Shown here piece after piece: positions 44,801-53,556 of a stretch of 64,000 nucleotides of DNA (its first letter is position 1; each line of letters starts with the position of its first letter). The stretch covers positions 1 to 64,000 of the forward strand of contig JBBQGV010000026.1 in assembly GCA_038323375.1 (NCBI GenBank), read 5' to 3'. A program made the translations under genes and the position numbers. Origin of the DNA: JABWAJ01 sp038323375. Lineage in GTDB: Bacteria > Bacteroidota > Bacteroidia > Chitinophagales > Saprospiraceae. The notes beneath the pieces were generated by a model. It was not told the origin of the DNA. It did no database searches and was given only the letters and a program-made list of their open reading frames with translations.

Positions 44801-45007
44801 ACCGGCGAAGTGCTGGTGCGCAACGCAGGCGACCTTCGCCACTTCGTGGTGTACGACCTGCTGGGCAAAGTTGTGCTACGCCAACAAACAACGGGCCAGG
44901 ATGATGTAAGGCTGGATCTGTATAACTTTAGCGCGGGTATGTACACCATTGCCGCCTTCAATCAGGAAGGCTTGCTGGTGGCCAATACCAAGCTGATCAA
45001 GCACTAA
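41843..45007 (+). CDS. Secreted six-module protein, candidate glycan-binding, T9SS-sorted
   Basis: 1054 residues. Signal peptide (1-21), then six related modules of about 150 residues starting near 22, 170, 330, 481, 650 and 802. Each opens with (V/I).(E/D)DFE and includes W.....NPD/A..GVN.S...G.YT, a LKLEG strand, Q(W/E)VEYTFDFSA and FFDPG......YLFDN. Modules 1 and 2 are nearly identical also at DNA level, indicating recent duplication. The layout suggests beta-sandwich carbohydrate-binding modules. A T9SS domain closes the protein (about 977-1054). It sits between the two GH144-type genes and probably displays or traps the substrate at the surface. Confidence 0.8.
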   Translation: MKRLLLSALSLLFLSTMAIGQIVYEDFEGGSADLNWVGADGTYNGLVVNPDQSGVNASAACGSYTKSGAHAYSLFIADLGAPMNLTTNNQFKIQVYSTAATQILLKLEGTGPAIEGIKPITQVNQWVEYTFDFSAAAGYTGLSKIIIFFDPGVETSADTYLFDNLRATGPGIVYEDFEGGVADLNWVGADGTYNGVVENEDSNSVNGSEFAGSYTKSGAHAYSLFITDLGAPMDLTVNNQFKIQIFATAATQLLMKLEGTGGAIEAIKNIAVTGAWQEYTFDFSAAANNTGLSKIILFFDPGEETSTDTYLFDNLVAVSEGACANATPDADIIDDFECNRNATYGAAWEFLTVVNNPNVSVVNPSAKVGRLEDPPGPWYALVIDYQNPIDLSTKNFISIKVWAPRTGNLLFKLEGGISPAAEIFVPVTEVNQWVEYIVDFSAQAAANHKRIAIFVNAGNGDFDGDIYYLDDIKRIAAPIPGPLEDFEDGQFAGADLFWLPLNGDNVLHGIYGGVVANPAPNGVNDSPNIGRYTKGSSPFSTLSGFLPDVIDLSSNSQINLDVWAPAGSTSVRMQLVSATQGNKEVTRDLTATGEWVELNFDFSAFSAITDFQQVNLLFDPGVAGAGTIYYYDNLQQGISTVDPCEGVEPIANIVDDFECQRNVLYSTGENNLEVVNNPSLESTNPSLKSGEYTDPQDEWSALVLDFGQTIDLSLYNQFTISIRSAAVVPLLFKLEGGTSPAVEVFTEVSATNAWVKYSIDFSAFSGQDHKKVAIFFNAGQLAGANDVYHIDNISWARAPYTTCVMDFESPEFSVTNWRYFANGSLEGTPFEIVDNPAPGGTNNSDNVGIFVEAADGAEFAGMYADLEAPIVFPDLANKTISMKVLSNNTGIMTMKLEGSATGAPSTPDNNVDYTTPGVWQTLSWNFAAVPDDAQYRRVTLILNFGVIPGVTTFHYFDDIAIGAAVCTPVGTDELAIERLSIAPNPTTGEVLVRNAGDLRHFVVYDLLGKVVLRQQTTGQDDVRLDLYNFSAGMYTIAAFNQEGLLVANTKLIKH

Positions 45008-45208
45008 TTAGTGTCTGTCTTTAAAGTCCAATAACTGCGTTGTGTTTCGCTCCAAAATCGGTCATTTACGCGAGTAAACTCCCGTTTTTGGGGCGAAACA
45101 CGCCTTGTTCTCGAACTCTAAAGAACAGACACCGACTCTAAAGAACAGACACCGACTCTAAAGACGGACACTAATTAGTGTCTGTTTTTAAAGTCCGATA
45201 ACTGCGAG
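45007..45208 (+). repeat. MITE-like element, copy B plus adjacent half copy
   Basis: ATTAGTGTCTGTCTTTAAAGTC (from 45007) pairs imperfectly with the end at 45153-45175. The core TGTTTCGCTCCAAAATCGG pairs with CCGTTTTTGGGGCGAAACA. The right arm contains a 20-base unit CTCTAAAGAACAGACACCGA in tandem (three copies, the last diverged). Bases 45175-45208 begin another copy that stops after GATAACTGCG. A further fragment lies at 53565-53600. The element separates the six-module gene from the second GH144-type gene and overlaps the former's stop codon. Confidence 0.85.
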
Positions 45209-45285
45209 GGGCAAGTGAGGGCGTCACTCGGAGTGACACCCTCACTACTCACACAACTTCCAAGCACAGTTTAAATACTGCAACC

Positions 45286-46659
45286 ATGAGTGCTCGATTG
45301 ATTGCCTGTTTACTGCTGTTCGTTTTCAGTGCTTGCCAGCCGACCGGTCTCTCTCAGAATAAAACATCGGCAAAGGTTCCTTTTTCAATGGACGAACTCC
45401 AGCGGCGCTCCTTTCTCTACTTTTGGGAATTGCCGGAAAAAGCCGATGCCAACTGGCAGGTGCCAGATCGCTGGCCAACGCTTAATTTTTCCAGTATCGC
45501 CGCCACCGGGTTTGGTTTGACCGCCTATTTTATCGGCATAGAACGCGGGTACATCACCCGGGAACAAGGCGCTGACCGGGTTTTAAAAACACTGGAAGTG
45601 CTGATCAACTTGCCGCAAGGCGATGCGATGTCAGGCGTGAGCGGCCATAAAGGCTTTTTTTACCACTTTCTGAACCACAACGATGCCCGGCGATATAAAA
45701 ATGTAGAATTATCCACCATTGATACCGGGCTGCTGATGGCCGGGGTATTGTCTGTCATGTCCTATTTTGATGGCAGCACCGAAGCAGAACGCAAGATTAG
45801 GGAAATCTCAGATAAATTGTTCCGCCGCGTGGAGTGGGACTGGGCACTGAACGACAAAGGGTATCTTTCCATGGGTTGGTTTCCCGACAAGGGTTTCCTC
45901 AAAAGCGAGTGGCATGGCTATAACGAAGCGATGATCCTCCTCATCATGGCCATGGGATCGCCTTCGCATCCCATTCCAGCAAACAGTTGGGAAAAATGGT
46001 GCGAACCTTATTTCTGGAACAGCTATTACGACCAGGAGTATATTAATTTTGCGCCGCTTTTCGGGCATCAGTACAGCCACATGTACGTTGACTTTCAGGG
46101 CATTTACGATCCGTATATGAAAGCGAAAGGCATTGATTATTTCGAAAATGCCCGCCGCGCTACGTACGCCAACCGTGCCTACTGCATGGAAAATCCCTCC
46201 GGATTCAAAGGCTACGGGAAAAACACCTGGGGACTCACTGCTTGCGATGGCCCCGGGGATTTTGAAAAAGAATGGAAAAAAGGCCATAAAACGAAATTTG
46301 TAGGCTACGGCGCAAGAGGTGCTTCGGGAGATTATGTATTAGACGATGGAACGATAGCGCCCACTGCGGCGGGCGGTTCCATGCCGTTTGCCCCTGAAAT
46401 TTGTATGCCTGCCCTGAAACATATATGGGAAAAATACTACGATGGCTTGGTGGATCAATACGGTTTCCGCGATGCATTCAACCCTTCGTTGGGTTGGTAT
46501 GATGTGGATTACCTCGGCATTGACCAGGGGCCTATTTTGATTCAAATGGAGAATCACCGCACCCGCTTGGTTTGGGAGGTCATGAAAAAAAATTCATACA
46601 TCCGCGATGGCCTGAAGAAAGCTGGGTTCAAAGGCGGATGGCTTGAAAAGAACAGTTGA
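45286..46659 (+). CDS. GH144-type (PF10091) glucoamylase-like lipoprotein
   Basis: 457 residues. Lipoprotein signal with lipidated Cys17 (LFVFSAC), then a single PF10091-type catalytic domain (about 35-450): RRSFLYFWELPEKA, ATGFGLTAYFIGIERGYI, STIDTGLLMAGVL, WHGYNEAMILLI, YLGIDQGPILIQMENHR. Nearest known enzymes are GH144 endo-beta-1,2-glucanases. It would be anchored in the outer membrane or face the periplasm, unlike the T9SS-exported homolog at 39956. Followed after 76 bases by the GH3 gene. Confidence 0.87.
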   Translation: MSARLIACLLLFVFSACQPTGLSQNKTSAKVPFSMDELQRRSFLYFWELPEKADANWQVPDRWPTLNFSSIAATGFGLTAYFIGIERGYITREQGADRVLKTLEVLINLPQGDAMSGVSGHKGFFYHFLNHNDARRYKNVELSTIDTGLLMAGVLSVMSYFDGSTEAERKIREISDKLFRRVEWDWALNDKGYLSMGWFPDKGFLKSEWHGYNEAMILLIMAMGSPSHPIPANSWEKWCEPYFWNSYYDQEYINFAPLFGHQYSHMYVDFQGIYDPYMKAKGIDYFENARRATYANRAYCMENPSGFKGYGKNTWGLTACDGPGDFEKEWKKGHKTKFVGYGARGASGDYVLDDGTIAPTAAGGSMPFAPEICMPALKHIWEKYYDGLVDQYGFRDAFNPSLGWYDVDYLGIDQGPILIQMENHRTRLVWEVMKKNSYIRDGLKKAGFKGGWLEKNS

Positions 46660-46735
46660 CTTTAAGTTCAATATTCCGGGGGAACGGGAGCTTTTTGCTC
46701 CCGAGATCCCTTTTTTGATCCAACACTCACCGTTT

Positions 46736-49000
46736 ATGAATGTAAAAAAATACCTGAAGCTGGCCGCCCTTCTGGGCGTTGCTTACCTGCTCAATGCATT
46801 TGCCCTGCAAAGTGGCTTATTTACAGATGCGCCACGCCCTGCAAAATTAAACGAGCGCATCGAAAGAAAAGTGGATTCCCTGCTTGCGCTGATGACCATG
46901 GAAGAAAAAGTGGGCCAGATGACCCTCTTTACCTCTGACTGGGATGTGACGGGGCCAACGCTTCGGGCTGGCTACAAAGACGACATCAAAAAGGGTAGGG
47001 TAGGGGCCATTTTTAATGCGCATACGGCTGCGTTCACCCGGGACTTGCAACGTATTGCCGTGGAAGAAACGCGCCTCGGCATTCCAATGCTCTTTGGCTA
47101 CGATGTCATTCACGGCTACAAAACGATCTTTCCAATCCCGCTTGGCGAATCCGCCAGTTGGGATATGGCCGCAATCGAAGAAGGCGCCAGAATTGCCGGA
47201 CTCGAAGCTGCCGTCTCCGGTTTGCACTGGACTTTTGCTCCGATGGTAGACGTTGCGCGCGACCCACGCTGGGGACGCGTATGCGAAGGCGCCGGCGAAG
47301 ACACCTACCTTGGTTCCGCTATTGCCAAAGCACGGGTGAATGGTTTTCAGGGCAAAGGTTACGAAAACGCCGATGCCGTACTCGCCTGCGCCAAACACTA
47401 CGCTGCTTACGGCGCTGCACAATCGGGCCGCGATTACCATACAGTGGATATGTCCGAACGGGTGTTGCGAGATGTGTACCTCCCGCCTTTCAAAGCGGCT
47501 GCTGATGCCGGTGCCTGGACTTTTATGACTTCGTTCAACGAATTGGACGGTGTGCCCGCAAGCGGCAATAAATTTTTGCTCACCGACATCCTTCGCAACG
47601 AATGGGGATTCCCTGGTTTTGTGGTCACTGATTATACCTCCATCAATGAAATGGTGCCGCACGGGGTTGTGGCCAATGAAAAAGAAGCCGGCGAATTGTC
47701 GGTGCTGGCAGGGGTGGATATGGATATGCAGGGCGCTGTTTTTTATAATCACTTAGCCAATTTGGTGAAAGAAGGCCGTGTACCGGAATCTATGGTAGAC
47801 AATAGCGTTCGGCGCATTTTGCGCATCAAGTTTATGCTCGGTCTTTTTGATGATCCTTACCGCTTCAGCGATACCGATCGCGAAAAGCGCACCATTATGG
47901 CACCGGCGCACCTGGAAGCTGCCAGAGATGTTGCCCGCAAATCCATTGTGTTGTTAAAAAATGATAAAAACACGCTTCCGCTGTCCAAATCGGCGAAAAG
48001 TATTGCCCTCATTGGCCCGCTGGCGGATAACAAAAGCGAACTGATCGGTTCCTGGTCGGCAGCAGGCGATTCCAAACAATGCGTCAGCTTGCTGGAAGGC
48101 GTTCGTGCCAAACTCGGCAATGCAGCTAAAATCACGTTCTCAAAAGGCTGCGACATCAACAAGGCCGATAAAAGCGGCTTCAAAGCGGCGCTGGCTGTGG
48201 CCAAATCTGCTGACGTGATCGTTGTGGCGGTTGGGGAAGAAGCCGGTATGTCAGGCGAAGCGGCGAGCCGTTCCAACATTGGACTCCCCGGCGTTCAGGA
48301 AGACCTGATTCGCGAACTCGTGGCTACCGGAAAACCGGTTGTGGTGGTGCTCATGAACGGCAGGCCGCTGGCCATTCCCTGGATTGCGGACAATGCGCCC
48401 GCGATTCTGGAAACCTGGTTTCTGGGCACGCAGGCAGGCAATGCCATCGCCGATGTGTTGTTTGGCGATTACAACCCGTCGGGCAAATTGCCCATGACCT
48501 TCCCGCGAAATGTGGGACAGATTCCGATTTTTTACAACATGAAAAATACCGGCCGCCCTTTCGATGCCAATAACAAATACACAAGTAAGTACTTAGACGT
48601 GCCAAACACGCCGCAGTACCCGTTCGGCTACGGCTTGAGCTACACCACGTTCAGCTATTCCGGGCTAAAAACTTCCGCAGCGGAGTTCCGCTACGGCGAA
48701 ACGCTGGAAGTGCGGGTGACCCTGAAAAACACGGGTAACCGCGACGGCGAAGAAGTCGCACAGTTGTATGTGCGCGACTTAGTCGGCAGCGTAACGCGAC
48801 CGGTGCGCGAATTGAAAGGCTTCCAGAAAGTTTCCCTAAAAGCAGGCGAATCGAAAGAGTTGGTTTTTAAGTTGACTGCAAAAGACTTAGCTTTCTACAA
48901 CCAGAAAATGCGTTTCCGGGCTGAAGCCGGCGATTTCGACTTTTTTGTAGGTGGCGATTCGGATGCGAAGCTTTCTGTACGGGTGAAATTAGTTGAATAA
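46736..49000 (+). CDS. GH3 beta-glucosidase (periplasmic)
   Basis: 754 residues from the ATG at 46736 (MNVKKYLKLAALL). The earlier in-frame ATG at 46643 would overlap the upstream gene and place about 30 unrelated residues before the signal-like helix. All three GH3 parts are present: TIM barrel (DPRWGRVCEGAGED, ACAKHYAAYG), nucleophile Asp299 in GFVVTDY, the sandwich domain (SIVLLKNDKNTLPL, YNPSGKLPMTFP) and an FnIII-like C-terminus (FGYGLSYTTF, EVAQLYVRDLVGSVTRPVREL). Next to GH144-type genes, sophorose and short beta-1,2-glucans are the likely substrates. Confidence 0.93.
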   Translation: MNVKKYLKLAALLGVAYLLNAFALQSGLFTDAPRPAKLNERIERKVDSLLALMTMEEKVGQMTLFTSDWDVTGPTLRAGYKDDIKKGRVGAIFNAHTAAFTRDLQRIAVEETRLGIPMLFGYDVIHGYKTIFPIPLGESASWDMAAIEEGARIAGLEAAVSGLHWTFAPMVDVARDPRWGRVCEGAGEDTYLGSAIAKARVNGFQGKGYENADAVLACAKHYAAYGAAQSGRDYHTVDMSERVLRDVYLPPFKAAADAGAWTFMTSFNELDGVPASGNKFLLTDILRNEWGFPGFVVTDYTSINEMVPHGVVANEKEAGELSVLAGVDMDMQGAVFYNHLANLVKEGRVPESMVDNSVRRILRIKFMLGLFDDPYRFSDTDREKRTIMAPAHLEAARDVARKSIVLLKNDKNTLPLSKSAKSIALIGPLADNKSELIGSWSAAGDSKQCVSLLEGVRAKLGNAAKITFSKGCDINKADKSGFKAALAVAKSADVIVVAVGEEAGMSGEAASRSNIGLPGVQEDLIRELVATGKPVVVVLMNGRPLAIPWIADNAPAILETWFLGTQAGNAIADVLFGDYNPSGKLPMTFPRNVGQIPIFYNMKNTGRPFDANNKYTSKYLDVPNTPQYPFGYGLSYTTFSYSGLKTSAAEFRYGETLEVRVTLKNTGNRDGEEVAQLYVRDLVGSVTRPVRELKGFQKVSLKAGESKELVFKLTAKDLAFYNQKMRFRAEAGDFDFFVGGDSDAKLSVRVKLVE

Positions 49001-49035
49001 AGAGTTCTCCTTTCATAACTTTAAAAACATACCTA

Positions 49036-52000
49036 ATGGGCTACCTTAACACATTCAAATCATCTTCCTGGCGCAAAGCGATGCTGATGGCGTTGTTGGC
49101 CTTGGGGTTGGTCGGTTTTGCCGATGCTCAGGTAAAAGTGAGGGGCAAAGTGACCGATAAAACCGGGAGCGAACCGCTGATCGGCGTGAATATTCTGGAA
49201 AAAAACACGGGTAATGGTACCATTACTGATCTGGATGGCAACTACGAAGTGACGGTGTCGGGGCCGGAAGCGGTGCTGGTTTTTTCCTACACCGGTTATG
49301 CTTCCATAGAAGAAACTTTAGGCAACCGAAGCGTCATTGACCTCGCACTTGACGAATCGGCGCAAATGCTGGAACAGATCGTCGTAGTGGGGTACGGCAC
49401 GCAGCGCAAACAAGACCTCACCGGCGCGGTTTCGACCGTAAAAGGGGACGACTTAGCTAAGCTCCCGACCGCTTCGGTGCAGCAAGCCCTTCAGGGGAAA
49501 ATGGCTGGCGTACAGGTGGTGACGGCTTCCGGGCGCCCCGGCGACGGCGCGGTCGTGCGCATCCGCGGGGTAGGAACCCTGAACGATGCCCGGCCACTTT
49601 ACGTAGTGGACGGCTTGATTGTGGATGACATCAACTTCCTCAATTCCAACGACATCGAAAACATCAACGTATTGAAAGACGCTTCTGCAACGGCCATCTA
49701 CGGCGCTCGCGGTGCCAACGGGGTCGTGCTGGTTTCCACCAAACGCGGAAAAATCGGACAGGCTTCACGGATTTCTTTTTCAACCTACCAGGGTTTTCAG
49801 GAAGTCGCCAAAACCATCGAACTGACCAACGCCACAGAATACGCTACCCTCACGAATGAAATCATTCAAAATGAGGTAGGCGGTGCGCCAACGTTTCCCG
49901 ACCCGGCTTCGTTGGGCGAAGGCACCGACTGGCAAAAGGAAATTTATCAGGTTGCGCCCATTCAGAACTACAACATCGCGTTCAGCGGCGCTACCGAAAA
50001 GATGTCGTACAGCATCAGTGGCGATTATTTTGACCAAGAAGGAATCCTGGAAGGATCGCGCTACCGCCGTCTGACGGTGCGCGCCAACAACGAATACAAT
50101 GTGAAATCAGCACTGAGAATTGGCCACAACATCGCGTTCATCAACACCAAAGAAACAACGGTGCCGGATGTAACGGGTAATACCTATCGCGCCGATCCCA
50201 CGGTAGTTGGTTTTGTAGATGGGGTGTATGGCAACACCTCAATCCGTTCTTCGGTTGGCAACCCGCTGGCTCAGTTGTTTTATGAAAATGACAACCTGCG
50301 CAACGGGGTTCGCCTGCTGGGCAACGTTTACGCCGATCTGACCGTCCTGAAACATTTTACATTCCGGAGCAGCTTTGGCATCAACGTCTATCGGGAAGAT
50401 TTTGAAAGCTTTTCGCCAACTTTTGTGGTTTCTGCTCAGCAGCAGCGCTTAGTCAACGGCCTCACGATTTCGAGGGCGGAATCTACCAACTGGCTCTGGG
50501 AAAACACCGTTACGTTCCAAAAGGAATGGGGCGATAACCTCAATCTGACCGTGTTGGGCGGGGTCACCTCCCAGAACGACGACAGTGATTTTTTTGGCGC
50601 TTCTGTACAGGGGTTGCAATACGAAAATGAGGCGTTGCGCTTCATCAATTTTTCAGAATTAGACAGCCGGAATGTGTTCAACGGCGCCAGCTCCTGGAGC
50701 ATTTTGTCCTACCTGTTTCGGGTGAATACGACCCTGTTTCAGAAATACCTGCTCACGGCGTCGTTCCGTGCAGATGGCTCTTCGCGGTTTGGCAAAAACA
50801 ACCGCTACGGCTATTTTCCATCGTTTTCGCTGGGCTGGCGCATTACGGAAGAAGCGTTCATGGAAAACCAGAACCTGTTCAGCACGCTGAAACTGCGCGC
50901 AGGCTGGGGCCAAACCGGCAATGACCGCATTGGCAACTACGAAAGCGCTGCTGTGATTGCCACCGGACTTTGGGGCGTATTCGGTACGGGTGAAAACCTG
51001 CAAACGGGCGCGTTGCCGCTGACCCTTTCCAACCCTGATCTTCAGTGGGAAAGCACCACGCAGTCGAATATCGGCCTTGAAATGGGCTTCTTCAAAAACA
51101 AGCTGACTGCAGAAATTGACTATTACAACCGAACCACGGAAGACATCCTGTGGCGGGTACCGATTCCATTGTACATCGGGCTGGAAGCGCCGCCACTCAT
51201 CAACGCGGCCCAGGTGAGCAACAAGGGGATAGACCTGGCGCTCACCTGGCGCGATAATAAAGGCGCTTTTGGCTACCGCGCATCGCTGGTGGGGTCGTCC
51301 ATTGACAATGAAGTCCTGCGCCTGAGTAACGGCGAAGAGCAGTTTTTTGCTGGCGGCCTTGGACTTGGCGGACAGTTAGGCACCATTACGCGGGCTGGTT
51401 TGCCGGTGGGGTCGTTCTACGGGTATGAAGTGATCGGCATTTTTCAGAACGAAGGCGATCTGGCAAATTTTGCCAAAGAAGGTTCGGAAAAGCCGGGTGA
51501 CCTGATTTTTAAAGACCAGAACGACGATGGGATTATCACCGACAAAGACCGAATTGTATTGGGCAACTCCATCCCCGACTATACCTTTGGGTTTAGCGTT
51601 GGCGCAGATTGGAAGGGCTTCGACCTGTCCGTAGATTTTACCGGCCAGGCAGGCAACGAAATCATCAATTCCAAAAAAATGGCCCGATTCAATACGCCCA
51701 ATTTCGAGCGCGGATACCTCGACCGCTGGATCGGCGAAGGCACGAGCAACACAGAACCACGGGTGACCAACAGCGGCCACAATTATCAGTTCTCTTCGCG
51801 TTTTGTGGAAGACGGTTCTTTTCTCGCCCTCCGCAACCTGCAACTGAGCTATAGCCTGCCGCAATCGGTGTTGCAAAAAATCCGCCTGACAAGCCTTCGG
51901 GTTTTTGTAGCGGGCACGAACCTGAAAATGTGGACGAAATACACGGGTTATACGCCGGAAATTGTAAACGAATCCGGGTTTGAATCCGGCATTGACCGGG

Positions 52001-52053
52001 CTGTATACCCGATTTCGAAGGTTTACACGTTTGGATTGAACGCATCATTTTGA
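49036..52053 (+). CDS. SusC/RagA-type TonB-dependent outer-membrane transporter
   Basis: 1005 residues. Signal peptide (ending GFADAQ), a carboxypeptidase-regulatory-like domain (about 33-110, VRGKVTDKTGSEPLIGVNI), a plug with VVVGYGTQRKQDLTGAVS and LYVVDGLIVDDINFLNSNDI, the SusC signature VLKDASATAIYGARGANGVV, and a long barrel ending in an aromatic residue (TFGLNASF). It imports oligosaccharides captured by SusD. 35 bases after the GH3 gene and 33 bases before susD. Confidence 0.95.
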   Translation: MGYLNTFKSSSWRKAMLMALLALGLVGFADAQVKVRGKVTDKTGSEPLIGVNILEKNTGNGTITDLDGNYEVTVSGPEAVLVFSYTGYASIEETLGNRSVIDLALDESAQMLEQIVVVGYGTQRKQDLTGAVSTVKGDDLAKLPTASVQQALQGKMAGVQVVTASGRPGDGAVVRIRGVGTLNDARPLYVVDGLIVDDINFLNSNDIENINVLKDASATAIYGARGANGVVLVSTKRGKIGQASRISFSTYQGFQEVAKTIELTNATEYATLTNEIIQNEVGGAPTFPDPASLGEGTDWQKEIYQVAPIQNYNIAFSGATEKMSYSISGDYFDQEGILEGSRYRRLTVRANNEYNVKSALRIGHNIAFINTKETTVPDVTGNTYRADPTVVGFVDGVYGNTSIRSSVGNPLAQLFYENDNLRNGVRLLGNVYADLTVLKHFTFRSSFGINVYREDFESFSPTFVVSAQQQRLVNGLTISRAESTNWLWENTVTFQKEWGDNLNLTVLGGVTSQNDDSDFFGASVQGLQYENEALRFINFSELDSRNVFNGASSWSILSYLFRVNTTLFQKYLLTASFRADGSSRFGKNNRYGYFPSFSLGWRITEEAFMENQNLFSTLKLRAGWGQTGNDRIGNYESAAVIATGLWGVFGTGENLQTGALPLTLSNPDLQWESTTQSNIGLEMGFFKNKLTAEIDYYNRTTEDILWRVPIPLYIGLEAPPLINAAQVSNKGIDLALTWRDNKGAFGYRASLVGSSIDNEVLRLSNGEEQFFAGGLGLGGQLGTITRAGLPVGSFYGYEVIGIFQNEGDLANFAKEGSEKPGDLIFKDQNDDGIITDKDRIVLGNSIPDYTFGFSVGADWKGFDLSVDFTGQAGNEIINSKKMARFNTPNFERGYLDRWIGEGTSNTEPRVTNSGHNYQFSSRFVEDGSFLALRNLQLSYSLPQSVLQKIRLTSLRVFVAGTNLKMWTKYTGYTPEIVNESGFESGIDRAVYPISKVYTFGLNASF

Positions 52054-52086
52054 TTAGAGGTCAATTACTTTTTAAAAACAAAAGTC

Positions 52087-53556
52087 ATGAAACAGTTTTT
52101 ATCAAAAATAATTCTGAGTGGCATTTTGGTCGTTGCAGCAACAAGCTGTAATGAAGATTTTTTGCAAAAAGAGCCGCTGAATCTCCTGACCGACGAGGCG
52201 TTCTTCCAAACGCCTGAACAGGCCATTGAAGCGACCAATGCGGTTTACAACATGTTGCGCCGCTGGGAAGTACACGTATTTAGTTATGTGGGCATGACCG
52301 ACATCGTCTCGGACGACTCCGACAAAGGCAGCACGCCGACGGATGCCAATTTTCTGCTCGAAATTGATAACCTCACCTACAGTGCAGGCAACCTGGCTAT
52401 GGCAGCGGTCTGGAATGGCTACTACCGCGGCATTTACCGTGCGAACACAGCCATTGAACGCATTCCGGCTATTGAAATGGACGAAGCCCTCAAGGCCAGG
52501 TTGATTGGAGAATGCCAGTTTTTGCGCGCCTATTATTATTTCAACATGGTGCGCTGGTTCGGCGACCTGCCGCTGATTACCAAACCGCTGTTGCCCAGTG
52601 AATTTGAGCAACTCCGGAAGCCCCAGGCGGAGGTTTATGCACAAATCATCGCAGACCTTGAAGCCGCTGCCGCTGCCTTACCCGAGACCTATCCTGCCGC
52701 TGAAGTTGGTCGGGCCACCAAAGGCGCGGCCAATGGCCTATTGGCCAGGGTTTATTTGACTTTGGGCGATTCTCAAAAAACGGAACAATACGCCACAGCG
52801 GTCATCAATTCAGGGAAATATGCCCTGTATCCCAACTACGCCAAATTGTTTACGCCGGAAGGCGAAAACTCTGCCGAAACGGTTTTTGAAGTGCAAACCA
52901 CTTCCGATCCCCAGGGGTTGGGTGGTTCTCAATACAATGAAGTACAGGGCGTGCGCGGTACGCCAAACCTCGGCTGGGGATTCAATCGCCCGTCGGATAA
53001 TTTAGTTGCCGCTTTTGAAGGCACCGATCCGCGCCGCGAAGCGACCATCCTGTATGTGGGGGAAGTTTTGCCTGATGGCTCAGCCGTTGTTGAGGACTCT
53101 CCGGAAATCATCAACGAGCGCTTCAACCAGAAGGCCTGGGCGCCGCAACCCATCAACGGCAACAATGGCTGGGGGGGCGGTAATATTCGCATCCTGCGCT
53201 ATGCCGATGTGTTGCTGATGGCAGCCGAGGCGATGAATGAAAACGGAAAACCACAGGATGCACTCACGTTGGTGAACCAGGTGCGTGCCCGCGCGCGCGG
53301 TGCCAATCCGTTTATTTTGCCGAATATAACGGTTACCGACAAGGATCTGCTGCGCCAGCGGATCTGGCAGGAACGCCGCGTAGAACTGGCTATGGAGCAA
53401 CATCGTTGGTTTGATCTGAAGCGCCAGGGGCGTCTGGCACCAGTCATGCAGGCGGCCGGCAAAGCCTTCGTTGCCGGGAAACACGAATTGTTCCCGATTC
53501 CGCAGGAGGAAATAGATTTGAGCAATGGGTTGCTGACGCAGAATCCGTTGTATTGA
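52087..53556 (+). CDS. SusD/RagB-family glycan-binding lipoprotein
   Basis: 489 residues. Lipoprotein signal (VVAATSC, lipidated Cys21), N-terminal NEDFLQKEPLNLLTDEAFF, helical TPR-like part with the LIGECQFLRAYYYFNMVRWFGDLPL signature, and C-terminal ILRYADVLLMAAEAMNE and ERRVELAMEQHRWFDLKR. It forms the lid on the SusC barrel and binds oligosaccharide. Last gene of the locus. Confidence 0.95.
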   Translation: MKQFLSKIILSGILVVAATSCNEDFLQKEPLNLLTDEAFFQTPEQAIEATNAVYNMLRRWEVHVFSYVGMTDIVSDDSDKGSTPTDANFLLEIDNLTYSAGNLAMAAVWNGYYRGIYRANTAIERIPAIEMDEALKARLIGECQFLRAYYYFNMVRWFGDLPLITKPLLPSEFEQLRKPQAEVYAQIIADLEAAAAALPETYPAAEVGRATKGAANGLLARVYLTLGDSQKTEQYATAVINSGKYALYPNYAKLFTPEGENSAETVFEVQTTSDPQGLGGSQYNEVQGVRGTPNLGWGFNRPSDNLVAAFEGTDPRREATILYVGEVLPDGSAVVEDSPEIINERFNQKAWAPQPINGNNGWGGGNIRILRYADVLLMAAEAMNENGKPQDALTLVNQVRARARGANPFILPNITVTDKDLLRQRIWQERRVELAMEQHRWFDLKRQGRLAPVMQAAGKAFVAGKHELFPIPQEEIDLSNGLLTQNPLY

